Positions 23,628-31,756 of a stretch of 50,801 nt of DNA are shown here, one piece after another. Every line of letters begins with the position of its first letter. Positions within the stretch are counted from its first letter, which is position 1. This DNA comes from CAOJBM01 sp051872535 (GTDB taxonomy: Bacteria > Bacillota_I > Bacilli_A > RF39 > UBA660), in assembly GCA_051872535.1 (NCBI GenBank), contig JBJEDY010000036.1, positions 1-50,801 on the forward strand, read 5' to 3'. The translations under genes were made by a program, and so were the position numbers. Under the pieces are notes generated by a model. That model was not told the DNA's origin, ran no database searches, and saw only the letters and a list, made by a program, of their open reading frames with translations.

Positions 23628-23830
23628 AAAAATAAAAAGTCATAAAACTAAGGACGAGATAACCCGCGGTACCACCTTATTTTATGACTTAACATACACT
23701 TTCTTTCTTAACGCGAATATAACGATTTGACTCCAGAGCCATATTCCTATACCATCATTAATTCTTTTCACCACCCAGAATTTCTCTAAAAAATCCAAGT
23801 ATAGTACTCTTTCCTTCTTCATCAACAAAC
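23628..23830 (-). promoter_or_regulatory. T-box riboswitch, probable tRNA-Met specificity
   Basis: The minus strand carries the diagnostic antiterminator AAGGTGGTACCGCGG (23664-23678). Stem I begins with GAAGGAAAGAGTA and includes CTGGGTGGTG. The specifier region GGAATATGGCTCTGGAGT allows ATG (Met). A competing terminator, AGTCATAAAA pairing with TTTTATGACT followed by T-runs, lies just before the dut SD. It would allow dut-metG transcription when tRNA-Met is uncharged. It fills the 23616-23854 gap. Confidence 0.92.
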
Positions 23831-23854
23831 ATAATTTACCATAAAAAAAAGAAA

Positions 23855-24370
23855 CTAGCAAGATATATCGACCAACTTAGATACATATTTAGAAATAAAT
23901 TGCAATAAATCTTGATAGTATTCTTTTATTTGTTCTTTCGAATATAAAATAATTGCACCTACAGATGCCAAAGTTGTAATTATTGGTACAAAGTAAAAAT
24001 AACCATCTACTTTTTTATTATCAAAACAATAACTTTCTACTTCATTATTTATTAATCTTTCACTATTTTTAAGTAATATAATTAATTTATTATCAATCTT
24101 GCCAGTAATACTTTCATTTGTCGATAATAAAACACTTTCTTTGTCTGTAAAAGCAATATCTATCCTAAAAGTTTCTTTAAATGCTTCAAAAACTTTTTTA
24201 ATATGTTCAACATTGTATTGTACATCTGAGTACTTAGCTAACTGAATATTTCCGCCATCGACATATATTTTAAGAATATCTCCATTATTAATTTTTAAAT
24301 TTTTACGAATATCTTTAGGTATAACTATACGACCTAATTCATCTAATTTTTTTATAACACCATTATCCAA
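23855..24370 (-). CDS. spoVT: Stage V sporulation regulator SpoVT
   Basis: A 171-aa protein. The N-terminal AbrB-type swapped-hairpin DNA-binding domain (VIKKLDELGRIVIPKDIRKNL, INNGDILKIYVDGG) is followed by a GAF-like C-terminal domain of about 110 residues. This two-domain form is SpoVT, a forespore regulator, and not AbrB. It lies right after mfd, as in B. subtilis. It starts at a TTG with GGTGTGAT upstream. A weak sigma-G-like pair, GTATA-N17-AATACTA (24392-24420), lies ahead of it; two positions deviate from consensus. Confidence 0.93.
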   Translation of the reverse strand: MDNGVIKKLDELGRIVIPKDIRKNLKINNGDILKIYVDGGNIQLAKYSDVQYNVEHIKKVFEAFKETFRIDIAFTDKESVLLSTNESITGKIDNKLIILLKNSERLINNEVESYCFDNKKVDGYFYFVPIITTLASVGAIILYSKEQIKEYYQDLLQFISKYVSKLVDISC

Positions 24371-24427
24371 GCTATCACACCATTCTAATAATAGTATTAA
24401 ACTTTAATTATTTTTTATACAAAGAAA

Positions 24428-24446
24428 AAAGAAGTATTTCTTCTTT
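24428..24446 (-). terminator. Terminator of mfd
   Basis: AAAGAAG (24428-24434) pairs with CTTCTTT (24440-24446), with a T-run on the minus strand, 37 bp after the mfd stop. Confidence 0.75.
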
Positions 24447-24482
24447 CATCCTTATTATTCAAAAATAATAGACAATAATATT

Positions 24483-27400
24483 TTAAGTCTCAGATTCCTT
24501 TATTTGACTTAATATTTCTTCCAATAAAGGAATTAAATATAGTAAAAAATGCTTATCTAAATTAACTATATTAATAGAAATAATAATTCTATTTCTGACA
24601 GATTTAAACTGTATTCTAGGACATATTTGGTATGCTCTAATAAATAATTTATCGCCTTTAATTTTGGAAGTTATCTCTTCGCTAATTTCAAATTGCACAT
24701 TATAATTAGTCTGTATTACATTAGTAATTTTTAAATCAGAAGCAAGTTTTTCAAACCATTCTTCATACATATAGATTTCTATTTCTTCTGAAACTTTACC
24801 AAAACGATCTTCTAACTCTGCTTTAACTTCTAATAATTTATTATAACTATCAATTTCATTGATTTTTTGATGAATTTCTATCTTTATTTCTTCATCAGCT
24901 ACATATTCATCAGATATATGTGTTTCAACATCAACTAAAGATTTAGTAGATTCTTCTTCATCCGTAACTTCTTCTCCATTAATTCTCTTCATTTCATCTT
25001 CAATCATTTTCATATATAAATCAATTCCAACAGTATCAACAAAACCAGCTTGTTCACTACCTAAAATATCTCCAGCTCCACGAATAGCTAAATCTCGCAT
25101 TGCTATACGATATCCGCTTCCTAATTCTGTAAAATCTTTGATAGCTTGTAAACGTTTAACTGCAACATCATTTAATACTTTTGACTTATTATACATCAAA
25201 TATGCATAAGCAATTTTATTACTTCTTCCAACACGACCTCTTAATTGGTATAACTGACTTAATCCAAAACAATCTGCATCTAATACTATTAAAGTATTAG
25301 CATTAGCAATATCGATGCCTGTTTCAACAATTGTTGTACAAATCAAAATATCGTACGTATAATCAATAAACTCTTGCATAACATTTTCTAATTCAGTTTT
25401 TTTCATTTGACCATGTGCAAAAGTAATTCGAGCTTCAGGAACTAAATGATGAATACGATTTACCATTGATTCAATTGAATCAACCTTGTTATATAAGATA
25501 AATATTTGTCCATTTCTTGATAATTCTTTATAAATTGCATCTTTAATTAATAGATCATTTTCTTGTAAAACATAAGTTTGAACAGGATATCTATCTACTG
25601 GAGCAGTATCAATTATTGATAAATCTCTTAATCCACTTAGAGCCATTTTTAATGTTCTTGGTATTGGTGTTGCAGATAATGTCAATACATTAACATCATT
25701 TTTATACTCTTTAATTTTTTCTTTATGAGTAACACCAAAACGTTGTTCTTCATCAACAACTAACATTCCTAATCTTTTAAACTTAACATCATTACTTAAT
25801 AAGCGATGTGTCCCAAATACTATATCAATTGTTCCTTTTTCTAGTCCATTTAAAATTCTTTCTGTTTCTTTTTTAGTTGTAAAACGGTTTAATAAAGCAA
25901 TCTCCACTGGAAAATCTTTAAATCTTTCTAAAGCATTTTCATATTGTTGTTTTGACAGTATTGTTGTCGGACATAAATAGAAAACTTGTTCTCCATTATA
26001 AACAGTTTTAAACATTCCCCTAAAAGCAACTTCAGTTTTACCAAAACCAACATCGCCACATAATAAACGATCCATTGGCATACTAGAATTTAAATCAGCA
26101 TTTATATCATTTATCGCTTTTTGTTGATCTGATGTTTCTTGATAAGAAAAACCTTGTTTAAACATTTCTTCTTCAGGAATATTATGATAAGGTCTTACAT
26201 GAACATTTGCCCTAGCTGCATATAATTTTATTAATTCTGCTGAAATATCTTTTACTTTTTTTGTTAATTCTCTTTTTGTTTTTACCCAAGATGTACTATT
26301 TAATTTATTTATTTTTGGTTTATAACCATCTCTAGAAGAATACTTATATATTGTATTAATTTTTTCAACAGGAATATATACCTTATCATTTCCTAAATAA
26401 TTAATTTGAATATAATCCTTCTTCATACCATTCTTTGTAAGGGTTATTATACCATTATAAATGCCAATACCATGTAATGTATGAACAACATAATCTCCTA
26501 TTTGAATTTGATCAAAACCTTTAATTTTTTTACCTATTTTCAAGTTGTTTTTATAATTAATAGAAGTAGTTCTTGATTTAGATATATCATTCTCTGATAT
26601 AACAATATAATCTTCAAAAATAAAACCTTTTCTTATCTTTTGTTTAATTATATTTACAATACCGGATTTTAAACTATCACCTTTAACTATTTGTGCTAAC
26701 CCATCAAATTGTTCTAAAATTGTTTTTATCTGATTATCTCTTGAAAGACATATTATTACTTTCTTATCCTTTAAATTATTTATTGCAAATGTCTTAAGAA
26801 GGTCTAAATCATCATTAAAATTCTCTATTGCTTTAGAAAAATATTCCTTTGAAGTATTTGCTTTAACATTATTAAAAGTTGATAAAAACATTATATTATT
26901 CTCATTAAGATCATTTATTTCAAACATATGCTTTTTATTAATCGCATTAGCATTATTATAACTAGTTATATCCTCTTGTATTTTTAAATATGCCAAATCT
27001 AATTGATCTGGATTAATTTTTATAATAATAGGATCATTCATATAATCAATTAAACTGCTATTTTCATTCGTTTCAATTTCCATATATGGTTTAATTGTAA
27101 TTGGATCTATCTCTTGTAAAGATTTTTGGGTTGATTCATCAAAATATCTAATTGATTCAACATCATCCCCAAAAAACTCTATTCTAATAGGATGTTCTTC
27201 ATCTAAAATAAAAATATCAATAATGTATCCGCGAACTGCATACTCACCCGTTGTTGTTACCATTGATTCTTTCTTATATCCAAATTCTTCTAATAATTCA
27301 ATTAACTTATTATGAGTAATACTCATACCTTTTTTTAAACTTATTTTACTGCTCTTTGTTTTATTTATATCTGGTAAAAATTTTAAATATCCAGTTAGAT

Positions 27401-27719
27401 TAGTAACCACAATATTTGGTTTATCTTGACATTTACATAAAGCTTCCATCGTTTCTAATCTTTTATTTTTTAAATCTGGGGAAATAGCCACAGCTACACT
27501 TGTTAAAAAATCATCCATTGGAAATAAATAAGTATATTTATGTAGCAAAACTAAAGAATCATAAAGAAGATTAGCTTCGTATAAAGAGTTGGTTACAACT
27601 AAAATATCTTTTTTCCCTTTTTTTGAAATTTCATAAACACAAAAAGGGTTTAACTCACTTGTTAAACCAGTATATGTTATTCCGTTTTTGTAATCAAAAT
27701 ATTCACTTAGAAAATCCAT
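24483..27719 (-). CDS. mfd: Transcription-repair coupling factor
   Basis: A translocase of about 1078 aa that removes stalled RNA polymerase and recruits UvrA. In order: a UvrB-like N-terminal module; a CarD-like polymerase-interaction domain with KGFDQIQIGDYVVHTLHGIGIY; superfamily 2 helicase motifs with Walker A LLCGDVGFGKTEVAFR, VVDEEQRFGV and LSATPIPRTL; motif VI QLRGRVGRSNK; and a C-terminal TRCF domain. I chose the ATG at 27719 because the in-frame GTG at 27728 is part of the SD (AAGTGAT). It is 10 bp from pth. Confidence 0.98.
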   Translation of the reverse strand: MDFLSEYFDYKNGITYTGLTSELNPFCVYEISKKGKKDILVVTNSLYEANLLYDSLVLLHKYTYLFPMDDFLTSVAVAISPDLKNKRLETMEALCKCQDKPNIVVTNLTGYLKFLPDINKTKSSKISLKKGMSITHNKLIELLEEFGYKKESMVTTTGEYAVRGYIIDIFILDEEHPIRIEFFGDDVESIRYFDESTQKSLQEIDPITIKPYMEIETNENSSLIDYMNDPIIIKINPDQLDLAYLKIQEDITSYNNANAINKKHMFEINDLNENNIMFLSTFNNVKANTSKEYFSKAIENFNDDLDLLKTFAINNLKDKKVIICLSRDNQIKTILEQFDGLAQIVKGDSLKSGIVNIIKQKIRKGFIFEDYIVISENDISKSRTTSINYKNNLKIGKKIKGFDQIQIGDYVVHTLHGIGIYNGIITLTKNGMKKDYIQINYLGNDKVYIPVEKINTIYKYSSRDGYKPKINKLNSTSWVKTKRELTKKVKDISAELIKLYAARANVHVRPYHNIPEEEMFKQGFSYQETSDQQKAINDINADLNSSMPMDRLLCGDVGFGKTEVAFRGMFKTVYNGEQVFYLCPTTILSKQQYENALERFKDFPVEIALLNRFTTKKETERILNGLEKGTIDIVFGTHRLLSNDVKFKRLGMLVVDEEQRFGVTHKEKIKEYKNDVNVLTLSATPIPRTLKMALSGLRDLSIIDTAPVDRYPVQTYVLQENDLLIKDAIYKELSRNGQIFILYNKVDSIESMVNRIHHLVPEARITFAHGQMKKTELENVMQEFIDYTYDILICTTIVETGIDIANANTLIVLDADCFGLSQLYQLRGRVGRSNKIAYAYLMYNKSKVLNDVAVKRLQAIKDFTELGSGYRIAMRDLAIRGAGDILGSEQAGFVDTVGIDLYMKMIEDEMKRINGEEVTDEEESTKSLVDVETHISDEYVADEEIKIEIHQKINEIDSYNKLLEVKAELEDRFGKVSEEIEIYMYEEWFEKLASDLKITNVIQTNYNVQFEISEEITSKIKGDKLFIRAYQICPRIQFKSVRNRIIISINIVNLDKHFLLYLIPLLEEILSQIKESET

Positions 27720-27728
27720 AAATATCAC

Positions 27729-28280
27729 TTATTTTCTATTAAAGTCATTCATTGTTTTATCAATTCCATTAATGATAAAGCTATTTATAATATTGGCAAA
27801 TTTTGTTTTATTATCATCAATATAATCTAACTCTTCTTTTGTAAATTTACCTAAAACATAATCTTTAGTATCAATCATTTTATTATTTGATATTCCAAAT
27901 TTAAAACGACAATATAAATCTGAATTTAAACATTTTGTAATTGACTTAATTCCATTATGGCCACCAGAACTAGATAAATGTTTTAATTTAATATGGCCAA
28001 ACTCCATATCCAAGTCATCATGAATAACTAAAATGTCATTAACATCTACCTTAAAATAATTAACTACTTCTAATACAGATGAACCAGATAAATTCATATA
28101 TGTTTGAGGTTTTAAAAATATAACTTTTTCTCCTTTAACTATACAAGTATAATATAGACCTAAAAACTTTTCTTTCCATTCAACATTTCCTAGATAATTA
28201 TCAAGAATCATAAAGCCAATATTATGTCTTGTGTTTTTATATTCTCGGCCTGGATTACCAAGTCCAACTATAAGTTTCAT
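27729..28280 (-). CDS. pth: Peptidyl-tRNA hydrolase
   Basis: A 183-aa enzyme that recycles prematurely released peptidyl-tRNA. GLGNPGREYKNTRHNIGF contains the catalytic His. FLKPQTYMNLSG, VIHDDLDMEFG and SSGGHNGIKSI are conserved. Its position between trmN6 and mfd matches the Bacillus pth-mfd order. Confidence 0.98.
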   Translation of the reverse strand: MKLIVGLGNPGREYKNTRHNIGFMILDNYLGNVEWKEKFLGLYYTCIVKGEKVIFLKPQTYMNLSGSSVLEVVNYFKVDVNDILVIHDDLDMEFGHIKLKHLSSSGGHNGIKSITKCLNSDLYCRFKFGISNNKMIDTKDYVLGKFTKEELDYIDDNKTKFANIINSFIINGIDKTMNDFNRK

Positions 28281-28283
28281 AAT

Positions 28284-28997
28284 TCACCTCTTATCAAATA
28301 TTTTTTTATAAGATTTATGTTCTAAGACATTAAGTGGAGGATTAATTTTTACCCCAATTTGACCATTTTTTACTGCTTTTATTAATACCATTATAGCTTC
28401 TTTATCATAACTTGAATAGATAAATTGTAGTTTCTTTACAGCAAATTTGTATTTAGAAAGATAATTAATAATCTCTTGTAAACGATCAGTTCTATGGACA
28501 ATATATAAAGTCCCTTTATTTTTTAAAATGTATTTTGCCGAAACCATAATATCTTCTAAACTTGTTGCTATTTCATGTCTAGCAATCGCTTTTTCATCGT
28601 TAATATTAATTATTGAGTTTTTATTATATTTAAAATATGGAGGATTGCAAGTAACTATATCAACACTTTCTGGCAATATATAATTAAATGTATCTCTTAA
28701 ATTAGCGTTAACAATTTTTATTTGATTATCTAGTTTATTCTCTATAACAGATAAATAACCTAAATCATATATACTTTTTTGCAGTTCAAAACCATATATT
28801 TTCGCTTTCGTTTTTGTCGATAAAATAAGAGGTACTGGTGCATTACCAGTACAGAAATCAACTATTAAAGATGTACTTTCTTTCAATTCAACAAACTCTG
28901 CTAGTAAAATTGAATCAAGTGAAAATTTAAACTTATCTTCATATTGATAAATAGATAATCCTTCATAATCATATAAATCATTTTTAACTCTACTCAT
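28284..28997 (-). CDS. trmN6: tRNA1(Val) A37 N6-methyltransferase-like protein
   Basis: A 237-aa class I methylase with SAM motif VDFCTGNAPVPLIL and catalytic TCNPPYF (about residues 115-121). It corresponds to YabB of Bacillus and TrmN6 of E. coli, which modifies adenosine 37 of tRNA-Val. It overlaps the end of ricT by 8 bp and lies 3 bp before pth, so it is in the same translation unit. Confidence 0.9.
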   Translation of the reverse strand: MSRVKNDLYDYEGLSIYQYEDKFKFSLDSILLAEFVELKESTSLIVDFCTGNAPVPLILSTKTKAKIYGFELQKSIYDLGYLSVIENKLDNQIKIVNANLRDTFNYILPESVDIVTCNPPYFKYNKNSIININDEKAIARHEIATSLEDIMVSAKYILKNKGTLYIVHRTDRLQEIINYLSKYKFAVKKLQFIYSSYDKEAIMVLIKAVKNGQIGVKINPPLNVLEHKSYKKIFDKR

Positions 28998-29778
28998 CTT
29001 TTAAATTTCCTAACTCAATTTTTTTTATATCATTATCAATATCAACTTTATAAATTCTGTTCAAAATATCGACAAAAACAACTTTTCCATTACCATATTT
29101 AGTATTAACTGTTTGGCCTATAAATGGCATTCCATTTTGACATCTTGCATATTCATCATTTTCATAGGCAAGACAACAAAGTAATCTTCCACAGGCACCA
29201 TTTATTTTTGATGGATTTAAAGCAATATTTTGATTCTTTGCCATATTCATAGTTATAGAATCAATATGATTTAAAAACTTTGAACAACAAAGCTCACGAC
29301 CACAAACACCCAAACCAGAAACTTCTCTTGCTTTATCACGAGCACCAATTTGTCTTAATTCAATTCTAGTGCGATATATTCCAGCTAATTTTTTAGCCAA
29401 TTCTCTAAAATCAACGCGATCATCAGCATAGAAATTAATAAGCAATTGTTTTCTATCAAAAGTAAATGATGAGTCAACAACACGCATTTCAAGATTTAGA
29501 GAAGAAGCAAGTTTCTTGCAAGTTTCTGTTACTTCCATAGCTAAAGATTTATTTTTTAAGTACATCTCAAAATCCTCTTCTGTAGCTTTTCTAATTACAG
29601 GTTTCATTGCTTCAAAATCTAATTCTTGAGAATTTTTTATCACAACAACTTTTCCATATTGTAATCCTTTTTCTGTTTCAACAATAACATAATCAAATAT
29701 ATTTGTTTCTACATCATTCTTTGCAAAATAATAAATTTTCCCATCATTTTTAAAAGATATTCCATATACATCATTCAT
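28990..29778 (-). CDS. ricT: PSP1-domain protein RicT (YaaT)
   Basis: A 262-aa PSP1-domain protein. GLGVCGRELCCSKFL and GACGRLLCCLAYEN supply the Cys residues that bind an iron-sulfur cluster in the RicA-RicF-RicT complex, which promotes RNase Y mRNA maturation and Spo0A phosphorylation. It overlaps holB by 8 bp, as in the Bacillus holB-yaaT order. Confidence 0.95.
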   Translation of the reverse strand: MNDVYGISFKNDGKIYYFAKNDVETNIFDYVIVETEKGLQYGKVVVIKNSQELDFEAMKPVIRKATEEDFEMYLKNKSLAMEVTETCKKLASSLNLEMRVVDSSFTFDRKQLLINFYADDRVDFRELAKKLAGIYRTRIELRQIGARDKAREVSGLGVCGRELCCSKFLNHIDSITMNMAKNQNIALNPSKINGACGRLLCCLAYENDEYARCQNGMPFIGQTVNTKYGNGKVVFVDILNRIYKVDIDNDIKKIELGNLKDE

Positions 29779-30598
29779 ACATATTCCTCAATTCTACCGC
29801 AAAGCAAATTATAAACATTTCTATATTAACATTAGCATTAAGTTTAATCAAAGCATTATTAAATAAATCTATTAGATTTTTATTTTTAATTTTATTTAAT
29901 AATAGATTAATATATTGATTATTACTTTTATGAATTAAACAATTATTAATTTCATAAATATAGTTTTCAAATAAATTAATAAGTTTTTTTCTTTCTATTT
30001 CCGGATTTCTACTTAATAAATCTTTATAAATAAAAGCTGGTTCTTTATTTTCAACAATTATATAGCGGACAATATCATCTATTAAAGTATTATTTATTTC
30101 TACTACTTTCGTATCTTCGTTATATAAAACATTAACTATTTCACATCTACTCTTAACCGTTGAAATAACTTTTTCAGAATTATCTGTAATATAAAACCCT
30201 ATTATATTAGGTTCTGGTTCTTCCAAAAATTTTAAAATAGAATTAGCACTACTACTATTTAAGCAATCACAATGATTAATTATATAAATACTATATTTGG
30301 CATATATAGACTTCGTTAAAAACCTACTTTTTAAATCTAATATTTGCTGCTTTTTAATATTTAAACCATCTGGTTCTATATAGACGATATCTGGAAGATT
30401 TTTTTTATCAACCAAATTACAAATATTACAAAGAGAACAATCTGATTTATATTTACTTTCACAAAGAATGGCTTTTATAAAAATATGTAAATCTTCATGT
30501 AACTTATTAAAATCATTGGTGTTAAACAAATATGCATGTGCTAACTTATTATTTAAAAATCTATCATATAAATCTTTAAAGATTAAGTTATTAAACAT
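29771..30598 (-). CDS. holB: DNA polymerase III delta' subunit
   Basis: A 275-aa clamp-loader ATPase-fold subunit. LAHAYLFNTND marks the site where the Walker A lysine is absent, as expected for delta'. A zinc knuckle CSLCNIC follows, then SANSILKFLEEPEPN and the arginine-finger region TVKSRCEIV. The usual upstream genes tmk, yaaQ and yaaR are absent; bofA lies 16 bp upstream instead. Confidence 0.92.
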   Translation of the reverse strand: MFNNLIFKDLYDRFLNNKLAHAYLFNTNDFNKLHEDLHIFIKAILCESKYKSDCSLCNICNLVDKKNLPDIVYIEPDGLNIKKQQILDLKSRFLTKSIYAKYSIYIINHCDCLNSSSANSILKFLEEPEPNIIGFYITDNSEKVISTVKSRCEIVNVLYNEDTKVVEINNTLIDDIVRYIIVENKEPAFIYKDLLSRNPEIERKKLINLFENYIYEINNCLIHKSNNQYINLLLNKIKNKNLIDLFNNALIKLNANVNIEMFIICFAVELRNMYE

Positions 30599-30614
30599 AA
30601 TACCACCAACAACA

Positions 30615-30797
30615 TTATAAAATAAAATTAATAATAATTAAAGAAGCTAATCCAGGTACTCCTAAAAAAGTTAATAAACCAACTGAAAAAAAGTTAATTG
30701 GTATCACAAAATTAACACTAATAGTTATTAAATTAAGACAGTATAAAAAAAGAATTGAAAAAACCACTTTTTTAACGAAATGAAATATTTTTTTCAT
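30615..30797 (-). CDS. bofA: BofA family sporulation protein
   Basis: A 60-aa membrane protein with two hydrophobic segments and the diagnostic C-terminal pattern PINFFSVGLLTFLGVPGLAS. BofA holds the SpoIVFB protease inactive so that pro-sigma-K is processed at the right time. It is somewhat shorter than the B. subtilis protein. It lies downstream of recR as in Bacillus, with a GGTGAT SD and a matching sigma-E promoter. Confidence 0.9.
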   Translation of the reverse strand: MKKIFHFVKKVVFSILFLYCLNLITISVNFVIPINFFSVGLLTFLGVPGLASLIIINFIL

Positions 30798-30814
30798 CTT
30801 ATCACCTTTTTTTA

Positions 30815-30843
30815 ATAGTATGAAAAAAAGAAAAATAATATGC
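30815..30843 (-). promoter_or_regulatory. Candidate sigma-E promoter of bofA
   Basis: GCATATT (30837-30843) fits the sigma-E -35 KMATATT fully. After exactly 14 bp comes CATACTAT (30815-30822), one base from the -10 consensus. bofA is a sigma-E gene in Bacillus. This is the best of three such sites in the window. Confidence 0.75.
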
Positions 30844-31439
30844 TAAGATATTATTTTTCTATCACTTAATGCTCTATCTAAAGTTAATTCATCAAGATAA
30901 TCAATTTCAGCACCCATTGGAATACCATAAGATAAACGAGAAATATTTACTTTTTTCTTTTCAAATATTTTTTTAATATATAAAGTTGTAGCTTCACCTT
31001 CTAGACTTGACTTCAAAGCAACAATAATCTCTGGATTTTCTAACTTTTCAACTCGAGAAATTAATGTTGATAGATTAATATCTTCTGGTCCAATATTATC
31101 TATTGGAGATATTAAACCATTCAAAATATGATAAGTGCCATTATAATTACCTACTTTTTCAATTGCATAAAGACTTTTATAATCTTCTAAAACACAAATT
31201 AAATTTTTATCTCTTTCAGAATCATCACAAATATTACATATTTCCTTATCTGTAATATTTCCACAAATTGGACATTTATGTAATGTTGATTTACATCCTA
31301 ATATTGATTTAGAAAAACCATTTGCATCTTCATCTGACATATCTAAAAGAAAAAAAGCTAATCTTTCTGCACTTTTTTCACCAATACCTGGAAATTTTTT
31401 AAAATATTCAATTGCTTTTGCTAATACTACTGGATACAT
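30843..31439 (-). CDS. recR: Recombination protein RecR
   Basis: A 198-aa protein with the N-terminal helix-hairpin-helix (FPGIGEKSAERLAFFLL), a four-Cys zinc finger (CPICGNITDKEICNIC) and a Toprim domain with CVLEDYKSL and LKSSLEGEATTLY. It acts with RecF and RecO to load RecA at gaps. The start follows ebfC by 2 bp. Confidence 0.97.
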   Translation of the reverse strand: MYPVVLAKAIEYFKKFPGIGEKSAERLAFFLLDMSDEDANGFSKSILGCKSTLHKCPICGNITDKEICNICDDSERDKNLICVLEDYKSLYAIEKVGNYNGTYHILNGLISPIDNIGPEDINLSTLISRVEKLENPEIIVALKSSLEGEATTLYIKKIFEKKKVNISRLSYGIPMGAEIDYLDELTLDRALSDRKIIS

Positions 31440-31441
31440 TA

Positions 31442-31741
31442 TTATAATAACCCATTAAGTTGGCTACTATAAGCACCTAACTTATCTGATACTTCCTTAT
31501 CAATTTGATTTAAACTATCATTAATAGCAATCTTAATCATATCTTCTAAAACTTCCAAATCCTCAGCATCCAATGAAGAATTTTTATTAATAGTAATTGA
31601 TACCATTTCTTTTTTACCATTAAATACAACTTCTACTAATTCTGATTTTCCTGTAAATAATTTTTTATTAATTTCCTCTTTTTTATTCATAATATCTTTT
31701 TGCATTTTTTGAGCTTGTGCCATTAAAGCTTGCATATTCAT
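31442..31741 (-). CDS. ebfC: YbaB/EbfC nucleoid-associated protein
   Basis: A 99-aa DNA-binding dimer with a Met/Gln-rich start (MQALMAQAQKMQKDI) and LVEVVFNGKKEMVSITI. It is the universal companion of dnaX and recR (yaaK in Bacillus). Its role is nucleoid organisation. Confidence 0.96.
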   Translation of the reverse strand: MNMQALMAQAQKMQKDIMNKKEEINKKLFTGKSELVEVVFNGKKEMVSITINKNSSLDAEDLEVLEDMIKIAINDSLNQIDKEVSDKLGAYSSQLNGLL

Positions 31742-31756
31742 AATAATTCCTCTTTC

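Noticed and set aside
24392..24420. Sigma-G promoter of spoVT as a firm feature
   Set aside because: GTATA-N17-AATACTA deviates at two positions; mentioned only in the gene entry.
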